Source: Brevundimonas sp. NIBR11 (GTDB lineage: Bacteria; Pseudomonadota; Alphaproteobacteria; Caulobacterales; Caulobacteraceae). From it: a stretch of DNA of 64,000 nucleotides. Each line of letters opens with the position of its first letter. The first letter of the stretch is position 1. A model generated the notes under the pieces. It did not search any database, was not told where the DNA came from, and saw nothing but the letters and a program-made list of their open reading frames with translations. Positions 51,148 to 61,475 of this stretch are shown here, piece after piece. The position numbers were made by a program, and so were the translations under genes. Location: assembly GCF_027912535.1 (NCBI RefSeq), contig NZ_CP115465.1, forward strand, positions 2,646,001 through 2,710,000. The letters run 5' to 3'.

Positions 51148-53328
51148 ATGCGTCGTCCGCTGAGCCTCACGGCCGCCCTCCTCGCCTCCACGATTCTCGG
51201 AGCCCCCGCCCTGGCCCAAACCGCGCACACCCCGCCCAACCCGCCCCTCGTCGAAGGCGGCTTCGCCACCACCGACGCGACCGACCCCTACCTGTGGCTG
51301 GAAGAGGTCGACGGCGAGCGCGCCATGGCCTGGGTCAACGAGCACAACACCCGCTCCCTAGGCGTGCTTCAGGGCGATCCTCGCTACGAGGGCCTGCACG
51401 AACAGGCCCTGGCCATCGTCCAGGCGCGCGACCGCATCCCCTCGCCCGGCTTCACCCATGACGGCCACATCGACAACTTCTGGCAGGACGCCAGCCATGT
51501 GCGCGGCATCTGGCGTCGCACGACGCTGGACAGCTACCGCACCGACAATCCCGAGTGGCAGACCATCCTCGACATCGACGCCCTGTCGACGGCCGAGGGC
51601 AAGAACTGGGTCTACAAGGGCGCGTCCTGCCTGCCGCCGGACGAGCGCCTGTGCCTGATCTCCCTGTCGGACGGCGGCAAGGACGCCGTCGTGGTCCGCG
51701 AGTACGACACCGTCGCCCGCGCCTTCGTGCAGGGCGGTTTCGAACTGCCGGAATCCAAGGGCGGCGCGACCTGGGTCGATGCCGATACCCTTCTGATCTC
51801 GCGCGACTTCGGTCCGGGCACCCTGACCTCCTCGGGCTATCCGATGATCGTCAAACGGCTGAAGCGCGGCCAGTCGATCGATCAGGCCGAGACCCTCTTC
51901 ACCGGCCAGCCGTCGGACGTCTCGGTCAGCGGCAGTACCCTGCGCGACGCCGACGGCTTGATTCAGGCGGTGCTCATCAATCGGGGCGTCAGCTTCTACG
52001 AGAGCGAAACCCATCTGCTGACGCCGACCGGTACGACCGTGCAGTTGCCCTTGCCGGCCAAGTCGGACATTGACGCCCTTGTCCAGGGTCAGCTGGTTGT
52101 GACGATCAAGCAGGATTGGACGGCCCCGTCGGGCCAGGCCTTCCAGACCGGCGATGTGGTGGCTTGGCCGCTGACCGATTGGCTGATCGACCCGGCAACC
52201 CAAGCGCAGTTGATCATTCGCCCGGGTGCCCGCGAGTCGGTCGAGAGCATCACCGCCACCCGCAACAAGCTGGTCGTGGCCCTGTACGAGAACGTGCGCG
52301 GCGCGGCCTATGTCTATACGCCGAACCCGTCCGGCGAGTGGGCCCGCGCTCGTCTGGACCTGCCCGAGAACTCGACCGTCGGTCTCGGCTCGGCCTCGGA
52401 GCAGGACGACCGCATCTTCGTCAGCGTCGCCGGCTATCTGTCGCCCTCGACCCTGTCGCTGGTCGACGCCGCGACCGGCCAGTTGGCCCAGGTCAAGACG
52501 ATCCCGCCCAAGTTCGACGCCTCGGGCATGACTGTCGAACAGCACGAGGCCCGCTCGGCCGACGGCACCATGATCCCCTATTTCGTGGTGCATAAGACGG
52601 ACATGCCGCTCGACGGCTCCAACGCCACGCTTCTGTACGGCTACGGCGGCTTCCAGGTGTCGCAACTGCCCGGCTATTCGCCCACGGTCGGCAAGCTCTG
52701 GCTGGAGCGCGGCGGCGTCTATGTCGTCGCCAATGTGCGGGGCGGCGGTGAGTTCGGCCCCAATTGGCACGAGGCGGCCCTGCAGCAGAACCGGCAGCGC
52801 GCGCATGAGGACTTCCAGGCCGTGGCCTCGGACCTGATCGCCCGCAACATCACCTCCCAGCCCCACCTCGGCGTCATGGGCGGGTCGCAGGGCGGCCTGT
52901 TCATGGGGGCGATGCTGACCCAGCGTCCGGACCTGATCAACGCGGCGGTCATCCAGGTGCCCCTTTTCGACATGTTCCGCTTCCACCGCCTGCTCGCTGG
53001 CGCATCGTGGCGGGCGGAGTACGGCGACCCGGACATCCCGGAACAGCGCGCCTGGATCGGCGAATACTCGCCCTATCAGAACCTGCGCGCGGGCCAGCCC
53101 TATCCTGAGGTCTTCATCCACACCTCGACCAAGGACGACCGCGTCCACCCGGGCCACGCCCGCAAGGCGGCGGCACGGCTGGAGGAACTGGGCTATCCGG
53201 TCCTGTTCTACGAGAACACCGACGGCGGCCACGCGGCCGGCGCCAACCTGCGCGAAACGGCCCGCCGCATCGCGCTGGAATACACTTATCTGACCCGCCG
53301 CCTCATGGATGTCCCGGCGGAGGAGTAG
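51148..53328 (+). CDS. exported prolyl oligopeptidase family serine peptidase (S9), copy 1
   Basis: A 726-residue periplasmic peptidase with signal peptide MRRPLSLTAALLASTILGAP and LAQ. N-terminal beta-propeller region (DPYLWLEEVDGERAMAWVNE, typical of S9A) and a C-terminal hydrolase: Ser580 (GVMGGSQGGLFMG), Asp in STKDDRVHPGHARK (663-664) and His695 (DGGHAAG). Cleaves proline-containing peptides. The next gene is a close paralog in tandem. The usual oxyanion Tyr region is present as YGYGGFQVS. Confidence 0.92.
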   Translation: MRRPLSLTAALLASTILGAPALAQTAHTPPNPPLVEGGFATTDATDPYLWLEEVDGERAMAWVNEHNTRSLGVLQGDPRYEGLHEQALAIVQARDRIPSPGFTHDGHIDNFWQDASHVRGIWRRTTLDSYRTDNPEWQTILDIDALSTAEGKNWVYKGASCLPPDERLCLISLSDGGKDAVVVREYDTVARAFVQGGFELPESKGGATWVDADTLLISRDFGPGTLTSSGYPMIVKRLKRGQSIDQAETLFTGQPSDVSVSGSTLRDADGLIQAVLINRGVSFYESETHLLTPTGTTVQLPLPAKSDIDALVQGQLVVTIKQDWTAPSGQAFQTGDVVAWPLTDWLIDPATQAQLIIRPGARESVESITATRNKLVVALYENVRGAAYVYTPNPSGEWARARLDLPENSTVGLGSASEQDDRIFVSVAGYLSPSTLSLVDAATGQLAQVKTIPPKFDASGMTVEQHEARSADGTMIPYFVVHKTDMPLDGSNATLLYGYGGFQVSQLPGYSPTVGKLWLERGGVYVVANVRGGGEFGPNWHEAALQQNRQRAHEDFQAVASDLIARNITSQPHLGVMGGSQGGLFMGAMLTQRPDLINAAVIQVPLFDMFRFHRLLAGASWRAEYGDPDIPEQRAWIGEYSPYQNLRAGQPYPEVFIHTSTKDDRVHPGHARKAAARLEELGYPVLFYENTDGGHAAGANLRETARRIALEYTYLTRRLMDVPAEE

Positions 53329-53342
53329 GTTCCGGCTATCCC

Positions 53343-53365
53343 GTGTCCCCGCGAAAGCGGGACAC
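53343..53365. repeat. REP-like hairpin (CGCGAAAGCG type)
   Basis: GTGTCCC-C-GC GAAA GC-GGGACAC: nine base pairs with one bulged C and a GAAA loop, then CAGTGTTC. The core CCCCGCGAAAGCGGG resembles a repeat spread through intergenic regions of Caulobacterales and other alphaproteobacteria. It lies in the 65-bp gap between the two S9 genes. Confidence 0.6.
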
Positions 53366-53393
53366 AGTGTTCTCGCGAAGTAAGGTCGTTTCC

Positions 53394-55550
53394 ATGCTGC
53401 GTTCCCTCATGCTCGGCGTCGCCGCCGTCGCCATCTCCGCCCCCGCCTTCGCCCAGTCAGCGCCGCCCCACTTCCCCGCCGACCTGACCCCGGCCGGCGT
53501 GCGCGCCGCCGACGATCATCTGGCGCTGGAGGAGGTGGAGGGTGCGGAGGCCATGGCCTTCGTCCGCGCCGAGAACGAGCGGTCGTTGGCGGCCCTGACC
53601 GGCGACCGCCGCTACGAGACCTTCCGGTCCGAGGCCTTCGACATCCTGTCGTCCACCGCCCGCATCCCCGGCCCCAGCTTCCTCGGATCGGGCATCGGAA
53701 ACTTCTGGCAGGACGCGGCCAATCCGAAGGGCGTCTGGCGCCGCACGACGCTGGACAGCTACCGCACCGATGCGCCGGAGTGGGAGACCCTCATCGACAT
53801 CGACGCCCTGTCGCGCGCCGAGGGCAAGGATTGGGTCTGGAAGGGCGCCGACTGCCTGCCGCCCGATGAGGCGCGCTGCCTGATCTCCCTGTCTGAGGGC
53901 GGCAAGGACGCCGTCGTTGTTCGTGAGTTCGACACCACCACCAAGTCGTTCGTCGACGGCGGCTTCGTCCTGCCCGAGGGCAAGCACCGGCTGGAGTGGT
54001 TCGACGTCGACACCCTCTTGGTCGCCACCGATTTCGGCCCCGGCACGATGACCGAGAGCGGCTATCCCTTCATCGTCAAGCGCCTGAAGCGCGGCCAGGC
54101 CCTGGCCGATGCGACCGAACTCTATCGCGGCGACATCTCCGACGGCGGCTATGGCGTCAGCCCCTCGGTCTTCCGTGACGGCTCGGGCGCGGTCCTGGCC
54201 ACCATCGTCAACCGTCCGCTCGACACCTATCGCTCCGAGACCTGGCGTCTGAACGGCGGGGTAGTGACGCGGCTGAACGTGCCCGAGAAGGTGTCGGTCC
54301 ATGGCGTCATGCAGGGGCGGCTGGTGTTCACGGCCGAACAGGCCTGGCGCTGGAACACCCAGGAGATCGCCCCCGGGACCCTGATGGCCGTCGAACTGCC
54401 CCTGCTGGAGCCCGGCCATGACACGGTGATCTCCAACGCCGCGACCACGGTCTTGCGGCCGACCGATCGCCAGTCGATCGACGGGGTCGCCGTCTTCGAC
54501 GACCGTATCGTCGTCAATGTCCTCGACAACGTTCGCGGCAGTCTCGCGGTCTTCAACAATCGGGGCGAGTTCGGCTGGCCCCGCACCGACATCGCCGTGC
54601 CCGAGAATGTCGCCGTGAGCCTGGGCGACCGCAGCCGGGGCTCGGGCCGTCTCTTCTATTCGGTCCAAGGCTTCCTGACCCCCCCGACCTTGTCGCTGGC
54701 CAACATCGAGACCGCCGCCAGCGAGGCGATCAAGGCCGGCCCCGCCCTGTTCGACGCCTCGACCCATGTCGTCGAACAGTTCGAGGCCACGTCCACCGAC
54801 GGAACGAAGATCCCCTACTTCCTCGTCCGCCCGAAGAACGCGCCCATGGACGGATCGACCCCGACCATCATGTTCGGCTACGGCGGCTTCCAGGTCTCCT
54901 ATCCGCCCGCCTACAAACCCGAGATGGGCAAGCTGTGGCTCGAGAACGGCGGCGCATACGTCGTCGCCAACATCCGGGGGGGCGGCGAGTTCGGCCCGGC
55001 CTGGCACCAGGCGGCCCTGCGTGAGAACCGCCAACGCGCCTTCGACGACTTCGCCTCGGTCGCCCGCGATCTGGAACAGCGCGGCGTCACCTCGCCGCGT
55101 CGCCTCGGCATCTATGGCCGCTCCAACGGCGGGGTCCTGACCTCGGTCTCCATCACCCAGCATCCGGAACTCTACAACGCAGCCGTGATCGAAAGCCCCC
55201 TCATCGACATGCTGCGCTATCAGGACCTGCCGGCCGGGGCGTCGTGGATTGGCGAGTACGGCGACCCGCGCATCCCCGACGACGCCGCCTTCATCAGCCG
55301 CTACTCGGCCTATCAGCTGCTGCGTCCGGAGGCGGAGTATCCGCGCCTCTACATCACCACCAACACCCGCGACGACCGCGTCCACCCCGGCCATGCCCGC
55401 AAGTTCGCCGCGCGCCTGGCCGATCAGGGCCACGACCACCTCTATTACGAGGAGACTTCGGGCGGTCACTCCAACGACGCCGACCCGGTCGCCAACGCGC
55501 GGCGGTGGGCGCGGCATTATGTGTACCTCTCGCAGCAGCTGATGGACTGA
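53394..55550 (+). CDS. exported prolyl oligopeptidase family serine peptidase (S9), copy 2
   Basis: A 718-residue paralog of the preceding gene, sharing long blocks (GNFWQDAANPKGVWRRTTLD, DSYRTD, EWETLIDIDALSRAEGKDW and DDRVHPGHARKFAARL). Signal peptide MLRSLMLGVAAVAISAPAFA. Catalytic Ser577 (GIYGRSNGGVLTS), Asp in NTRDDRVHPG, His692 (SGGHSND). The nucleophile motif is GRSNGG rather than GGSQGG, so substrate preference may differ. The opening of the mature part (LALEEVEGAEAMAFVRAENE) lacks the W of the usual YLWLE. Start ATG 53394. Confidence 0.92.
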   Translation: MLRSLMLGVAAVAISAPAFAQSAPPHFPADLTPAGVRAADDHLALEEVEGAEAMAFVRAENERSLAALTGDRRYETFRSEAFDILSSTARIPGPSFLGSGIGNFWQDAANPKGVWRRTTLDSYRTDAPEWETLIDIDALSRAEGKDWVWKGADCLPPDEARCLISLSEGGKDAVVVREFDTTTKSFVDGGFVLPEGKHRLEWFDVDTLLVATDFGPGTMTESGYPFIVKRLKRGQALADATELYRGDISDGGYGVSPSVFRDGSGAVLATIVNRPLDTYRSETWRLNGGVVTRLNVPEKVSVHGVMQGRLVFTAEQAWRWNTQEIAPGTLMAVELPLLEPGHDTVISNAATTVLRPTDRQSIDGVAVFDDRIVVNVLDNVRGSLAVFNNRGEFGWPRTDIAVPENVAVSLGDRSRGSGRLFYSVQGFLTPPTLSLANIETAASEAIKAGPALFDASTHVVEQFEATSTDGTKIPYFLVRPKNAPMDGSTPTIMFGYGGFQVSYPPAYKPEMGKLWLENGGAYVVANIRGGGEFGPAWHQAALRENRQRAFDDFASVARDLEQRGVTSPRRLGIYGRSNGGVLTSVSITQHPELYNAAVIESPLIDMLRYQDLPAGASWIGEYGDPRIPDDAAFISRYSAYQLLRPEAEYPRLYITTNTRDDRVHPGHARKFAARLADQGHDHLYYEETSGGHSNDADPVANARRWARHYVYLSQQLMD

Positions 55551-55712
55551 GGCATCGGACACGTCGCCGCCACACGTGGGGAGGCGGCTCGGAGGCGAAG
55601 CCGGAGAGACGGGGGGTCTTGCCGCACGAAGAACCCCTCCGTAACGGCCCCAATCGGCCTTCACGCGAATATGAGAGGCGGCGTCGCGCCGACCCCGCTA
55701 CGAGTCCTGCTC

Positions 55713-56459
55713 ATGAATCTTCGGGGCATCATCATCGCGGGCGTGGCCGCCCTCGGCCTGTTCGGCGCGGTCGGTTCGACCGCCCAGCCGGCCGGCCCGC
55801 GCCCTGTCCGCCTGTCGGCCACGACGGATGAGCCGGTGGTGGTCGAGCTCTTCACCGCCCAGGGCTGTTCCGGCTGTCCCGCCGCCAACGAGGTCGTCGA
55901 GGGCCTGGCCGAGGAGCCCGGCATCATCGCCCTGACCTACGCCGTCGACTATTGGGATTACCTCGGCTGGCCCGACACCTTCGCCAAGCCCGAGTTCGCC
56001 CAGCGTCAGCGCGCCTATCAGACGGCCATGCGCCTCAGGAATGTCTACACGCCCCAGGTCATCATCGACGGCCGTCGCCAGCTTTCGGGCGCGGAAGGGT
56101 CGGCCATTCAGGTCGCCGTCGACGAGGAGGCCGCCCGCCGCATCTTCCCGCCCCAGGTCCAGTTTCGCGAGAGCGGCGACGCCGTCGGCGTCGGCTCCGG
56201 TCGCGCCCCTTCGGGCGGCGCCGACGTCTGGGCCGTTTCCTATCGCCCGGGAACCCAGACCGTGACCGTGGCCGGGGGCGACAATCGCGGCCGCGCCGTG
56301 CGCCACGTCAACGTGGTCCGGAGCCTGACCCGGCTCGGCGAATGGACGGGCCGGCCGATCCTGCTGGACCTGCCCCAGGCCGCCGATCCCGCCGACAAGG
56401 TGGTGGTGATGGTCCAGTCACGCGCCGACCGCCGCATCCTCAGCGCCGCCACGCGCTAG
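55713..56459 (+). CDS. DUF1223 thioredoxin-like exported protein
   Basis: A 248-residue protein with a signal-like N-terminus (MNLRGIIIAGVAALGLFGAV). The family block is EPVVVELFTAQGCSGCPAAN with Cys52-x-x-Cys55, then VDYWDYLGWPDTFAKPEF and NVYTPQVIIDGRRQLSGAEG, a thioredoxin-like fold with a cis-Pro equivalent in T-P-Q. Likely periplasmic redox or metal-handling role; the partner is unknown. Start at the ATG 55713; 14 codons upstream are open without a signal-like character. Confidence 0.85.
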   Translation: MNLRGIIIAGVAALGLFGAVGSTAQPAGPRPVRLSATTDEPVVVELFTAQGCSGCPAANEVVEGLAEEPGIIALTYAVDYWDYLGWPDTFAKPEFAQRQRAYQTAMRLRNVYTPQVIIDGRRQLSGAEGSAIQVAVDEEAARRIFPPQVQFRESGDAVGVGSGRAPSGGADVWAVSYRPGTQTVTVAGGDNRGRAVRHVNVVRSLTRLGEWTGRPILLDLPQAADPADKVVVMVQSRADRRILSAATR

Positions 56460-56461
56460 AC

Positions 56462-56479
56462 CGTCTCAAGACTGAGACG
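56462..56479. terminator. hairpin after DUF1223 gene
   Basis: CGTCTCA (56462-56468), AGAC, TGAGACG (56473-56479): perfect 7-bp stem, 4-nt loop, three bases past the stop. No T run follows; it may be a weak terminator or a 3' end stabiliser. Confidence 0.4.
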
Positions 56480-56588
56480 CGCCGACCCTTGGCGCCCCAG
56501 TCAGTTTCGGTCACTGTCCGCGCGGATTTGATCGTCGCTAATGGCGATCCGTCGCCCTGTTCGGGTGACGCTCTTTGGGGGAGCGAGG

Positions 56589-57278
56589 ATGGTTGAGCGC
56601 GCGGTTCGGGTCGTCGGGGGACGGACCCCCAAGGCCGCCGCGCTCGCCGTCGCCGTCCTGGCCATAGGCCTGACGGCTGCGCCGGCTGGATCGCAGACCC
56701 GGCCGGCGCCTCCGCCTCCCAATCCCGACATGGAAGCCCGCGCCATCACCCAGATGGTCACCGCCGCCGAGGTCGCCGCCTGGGCGCGCGAGCGGCGCGA
56801 CGCCCGCGCCATGCTGGTCGCCGCCCGCATGCTGGGCGACATCCGCACCCGGCGCGAGAACGGCGACGAACCCTTCCTGACCACGGCCGCCCTGCTGGAC
56901 GAGGCCGAGAGCTTCGCCGGCGGCGACCGCGACCTCTTGGACCAGATCTCCATGGAGCGGTCCCCGGACAAGGGTGTTCGCGCCTCGCCCTTCGGCGCCG
57001 GTCCCATCGTCGTTGTGCGCCGCCTGCGCGCGCGCGAGACCTACAGCTTCACCATCGAGGCGCGCCGCAGCGAGGTTCTGCGCGTGGCCGCCATTGGCGA
57101 CGGGGACACCAATATCGACCTCGCCCTGCGCGACCAGAACGGCGCCGTCATCTGCGCCGACGGCTCGCGCGACCACTACCCGGTCTGCACCGTCGCCCGC
57201 CCCCGGAGCGGGCCCATCCGCGTCGAGATCGTCAACCGCGGCGAGGTCTGGTCGCGGGTGCAGATCCTTACAAACTAA
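56589..57278 (+). CDS. exported protein of unknown function
   Basis: A 229-residue protein. ATG 56589 follows GGGGGAGCGAGG, a strong ribosome site; an ATG at 56541 is less likely. N-terminal hydrophobic segment AAALAVAVLAIGLTAAPAGS, then a Pro-rich stretch, a helical region (EVAAWARERRDARAMLVAAR) and a C-terminal beta domain (VVVRRLRARETYSFTIEARR, VLRVAAIGDGDTNIDLALRD, AVICADGSRDHYPVC). The end resembles the bacterial pre-peptidase C-terminal fold (I-E-x-x-G-D-G-D-T-D-x-D-L), usually a carbohydrate- or wall-binding module. No catalytic residues recognised. Confidence 0.65.
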   Translation: MVERAVRVVGGRTPKAAALAVAVLAIGLTAAPAGSQTRPAPPPPNPDMEARAITQMVTAAEVAAWARERRDARAMLVAARMLGDIRTRRENGDEPFLTTAALLDEAESFAGGDRDLLDQISMERSPDKGVRASPFGAGPIVVVRRLRARETYSFTIEARRSEVLRVAAIGDGDTNIDLALRDQNGAVICADGSRDHYPVCTVARPRSGPIRVEIVNRGEVWSRVQILTN

Positions 57279-57332
57279 GGGCGCTGACGCGCGCCGGCTC
57301 GTGGCTTGAGTGCGGTTGTGCGCGAGCGGGGA

Positions 57333-58405
57333 CTAAGCCCCCGCCTTGGTCCCGAACATCATGGCCGCCCTGGCCAGCGGAACGACCTGTTTCGCCGTCT
57401 CCACCGCATGGGCCGAGGCCGCCGTGCCGTCGCGCACCCGTCCAGCGATGCCCTGACAGATCGCGGCCAGCCGGAACAGGTTGTAGGCCATCAGCCAGTC
57501 GAGGTTCTCCGGCTCCTTCCGACCCGTGCGGGCCGCATAGCGTTCGACGGTCTCCTCAATGGTGGGAATGCCCAGGGCCTTCAGGTCCAGCCCGGCCAGA
57601 CCGTTCCGCACCGTCGGGGGCAGGACCCAACCGATCAGCAGATAGGAGAAGTCCGCCATGGGGTCGCCCAGGGTCGACAGTTCCCAGTCCAGCACGGCCC
57701 GAACCTTGGGCCGGTCCGGCGCCATGATCATGTTGTCGAGGCGGAAGTCGCCGTGGACGATGCTGGTCGGTCCCTCGGCCGGCAGGCTCTGGGGCAGGAA
57801 GGCGATCAGCCGGTCCATCTCCGGAATGGGGTCGATCTCGGAGGCCTTGTACTGCTTGGTCCAGCGTCCGACCTGACGCGCGAAATAGTTGCCCGGCTTG
57901 CCGTACTGCGCCAGGCCGATGGCCGCCGGATCGAACCGGTGCAGATCGGCCAGGGCATCCGTCTGGGCCTCGAAGATGGCGCGGCGTTCGGCCGGCTCCA
58001 TCCCCGGCAGCCTCAGGTCCCACAGGACCCGGCCATCGACCTTGTCCATAACGTAGAACATCGAGCCGATGACGGCATCGTCCGTGCACAGAGCATAGGG
58101 CTTTGCAACCGGATAGCCCTGTTTCGATAGGGCCGAGATCACCGTGAACTCCCGGTCCACCGCATGGGCCGAGGGCAGCAACACGCCCGGCGGCTTGCGA
58201 CGCAACACATAGGCGGCCTTCGGCGTCGTCAGCTCATAGGTCGGGTTCGACTGACCGCCCTTGAATTGGCGGATCGTCAGCGGCCCGGCATAGCCTTCGA
58301 CGTTCGCCGCCAACCAGGCGTCGAGCGCGCCCTCGTCGAGCCGGTAGCGGGGATCGACCTCCCGGGTTCCGGAGAAGGCGGCCTGCGGATCGTTCGAGCT
58401 GTCGG

Positions 58406-58409
<4 letters not shown>
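57333..58409 (-). CDS. phosphotransferase family protein (APH/ACAD10-11-like)
   Basis: A 358-residue cytosolic kinase-like protein. ATP and catalytic motifs of the aminoglycoside-phosphotransferase fold: V-H-G-D-F-R-L-D-N (IVHGDFRLDNMIM) and V-L-D-W-E-L-S (AVLDWELSTLGDPMAD). N-terminus PLTIRQFKGGQSNPTYELTT contains the Gly-Gly-x-S-N loop. The nearest relatives phosphorylate 4-hydroxy-acyl-CoA intermediates or are fused to acyl-CoA dehydrogenase. Its ATG overlaps the glpK stop (ATGA), so both are made from one transcript. Confidence 0.88.
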
Positions 58410-59899
<1,490 letters not shown>

Positions 59900-59960
59900 G
59901 AGCGCTTCCATTGTTTTCGCCATCTTACGCGGACGAACGGGATCGGGTTAAGTGCCTGCC

Positions 59961-60965
59961 ATGGCTTCCCGCATCGCTTCCTACGAAGGCGTCCTCGACG
60001 CCGCCCGCCAGATCGCCCCGGCGGCGGTCCGCACCCCCCTGATTGAAAGCCCGGCCCTGAACGAACGGGTCGGCGGCCGGGTCCTGCTCAAGGCCGAGAC
60101 GATGCAGGTCGCGGGCGCATTCAAATTCCGGGGCGCCTACAACCGGATCAGCCGCTTTACCGCCGACGAGCTGAAGGCGGGCGTCGTCGCCTTCTCGTCC
60201 GGCAACCATGCGCAGGGCGTAGCGGCGGCGGCGAAACTGATGGGCACGCGCGCCGTCATCGTCATGCCGGCCGACAGTCCCGCCATCAAGATCGCCGGGG
60301 TGAAGTCGTTCGGCGGCGAGGTCCGCCTCTACAACCGCTGGACCGAGAGCCGCGAGGAGATCGGCGCGGCGGTGGCGAAAGAGCGCGGCTCCGTCCTCGT
60401 CCCCCCGTTCGACGATCCGTATGTCATTGAGGGCCAGGGGACGTCCGCGCTGGAGCTTCTGGACCAGGCCAACGCGCCGATCGACCAGCTCCTCTGCCCC
60501 TGCTCCGGCGGCGGCCTGATGGCCGGGGTCGACCTCGTCTTCGAGGCGCGCAGCCCTCAGACGAGGATGTGGGCCGTGGAGCCCGAGGCCTATGACGACA
60601 CGGCCCGGTCGCTGGCCGCCGGCGAACGGATGACCCATCCGTCCGGTCCGCCTTCGATCTGCGACGCGCTCCAGACCCCCATCCCGGGCGTCCTGACCTT
60701 CCCGATCAACCAGCGGGTCCTGTCCGGCGCGCTGTCGATCACGGACATGCAGGCCGCCGAGGCTGTCGCCTACGCCTTCCGCACCCTTAAGCTGGTGGTC
60801 GAGCCGGGCGGCGCCGCCGGACTCGCGGCGCTTCTGGCTGGCAAGCTCGACACCCGGGGAAAGACCACCGCCGTCATCCTGTCTGGGGGCAATATCGACC
60901 CCGGCCTGTTCGCCGAGATCATCGAAGGCCGGTTCGCCCCGGCCGCCCAAGGAGCCGCCGCATGA
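59961..60965 (+). CDS. threonine/serine dehydratase, PLP-dependent (serine racemase-like)
   Basis: A 334-residue fold-type II PLP enzyme that makes 2-oxobutanoate from threonine (or pyruvate from serine; related enzymes racemise serine). Cofactor Lys55 in VAGAFKFRGAYNRISRF, the substrate loop SSGNHAQGVA, and the phosphate-binding CSGGGLMAG. There is no ACT domain, so it is the catabolic type. GTG 59952 would add three residues. Its TGA overlaps the ATG of the MaoC gene (ATGA at 60962-60965). Confidence 0.9.
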   Translation: MASRIASYEGVLDAARQIAPAAVRTPLIESPALNERVGGRVLLKAETMQVAGAFKFRGAYNRISRFTADELKAGVVAFSSGNHAQGVAAAAKLMGTRAVIVMPADSPAIKIAGVKSFGGEVRLYNRWTESREEIGAAVAKERGSVLVPPFDDPYVIEGQGTSALELLDQANAPIDQLLCPCSGGGLMAGVDLVFEARSPQTRMWAVEPEAYDDTARSLAAGERMTHPSGPPSICDALQTPIPGVLTFPINQRVLSGALSITDMQAAEAVAYAFRTLKLVVEPGGAAGLAALLAGKLDTRGKTTAVILSGGNIDPGLFAEIIEGRFAPAAQGAAA

Positions 60966-61417
60966 CCAAGCCCGCAGACCTGCAATCGCTGATCGGAACC
61001 GAGATCGGCGTCTCGAGGTGGATCCTGGTCGATCAGGCCCGGATCGACGCCTTCGCCGAGATCACCGAGGACCGCCAGTTCATCCACATCGATCCGGTGG
61101 CGGCGAAACAGACCCCCTTCGGCGGCACGATCGCCCATGGCTTCCTGACCCTCAGCCTCGCCTCGGCCATGAGCTACGACGCCGTGGCTCCGCTGGACGG
61201 GGTGGCGATGGGCGTCAACTACGGCTTCGACAAGGTTCGCTTCCTCGCCCCCGTCCCAGCCGGCTCGAACATCCGCGGGCGCTTCAAGCTGCTGTCGGCC
61301 GACGACAAGGGCGGGGGCCGCTGGCTTCTCAAGCACGAACTGACCGTCGAGATCGAGGGCTCCGACAAGCCCGCCCTGATCGCCGAATGGCTGGGCATGC
61401 AGATGGTCGGCGGGTGA
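60962..61417 (+). CDS. MaoC family dehydratase
   Basis: A 151-residue hotdog-fold (R)-hydratase: WILVDQARIDAFAEITEDRQ, FIHIDPVAAKQTPFGGTIAH (with the catalytic Asp-x4-His: IDPVAAK... HG), GFLTLSLASAMSYDAVAP and GFDKVRFLAPVPAGSNIRGR. Hydrates (2E)-enoyl-CoA or a related thioester. Translationally coupled to the dehydratase before it. Confidence 0.9.
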   Translation: MTKPADLQSLIGTEIGVSRWILVDQARIDAFAEITEDRQFIHIDPVAAKQTPFGGTIAHGFLTLSLASAMSYDAVAPLDGVAMGVNYGFDKVRFLAPVPAGSNIRGRFKLLSADDKGGGRWLLKHELTVEIEGSDKPALIAEWLGMQMVGG

Positions 61418-61475
61418 CGCTGGACGGCCGATCGTTCTCTGTGAATAGTTTGTCCTCCTCCTGACGAGACTCGCC

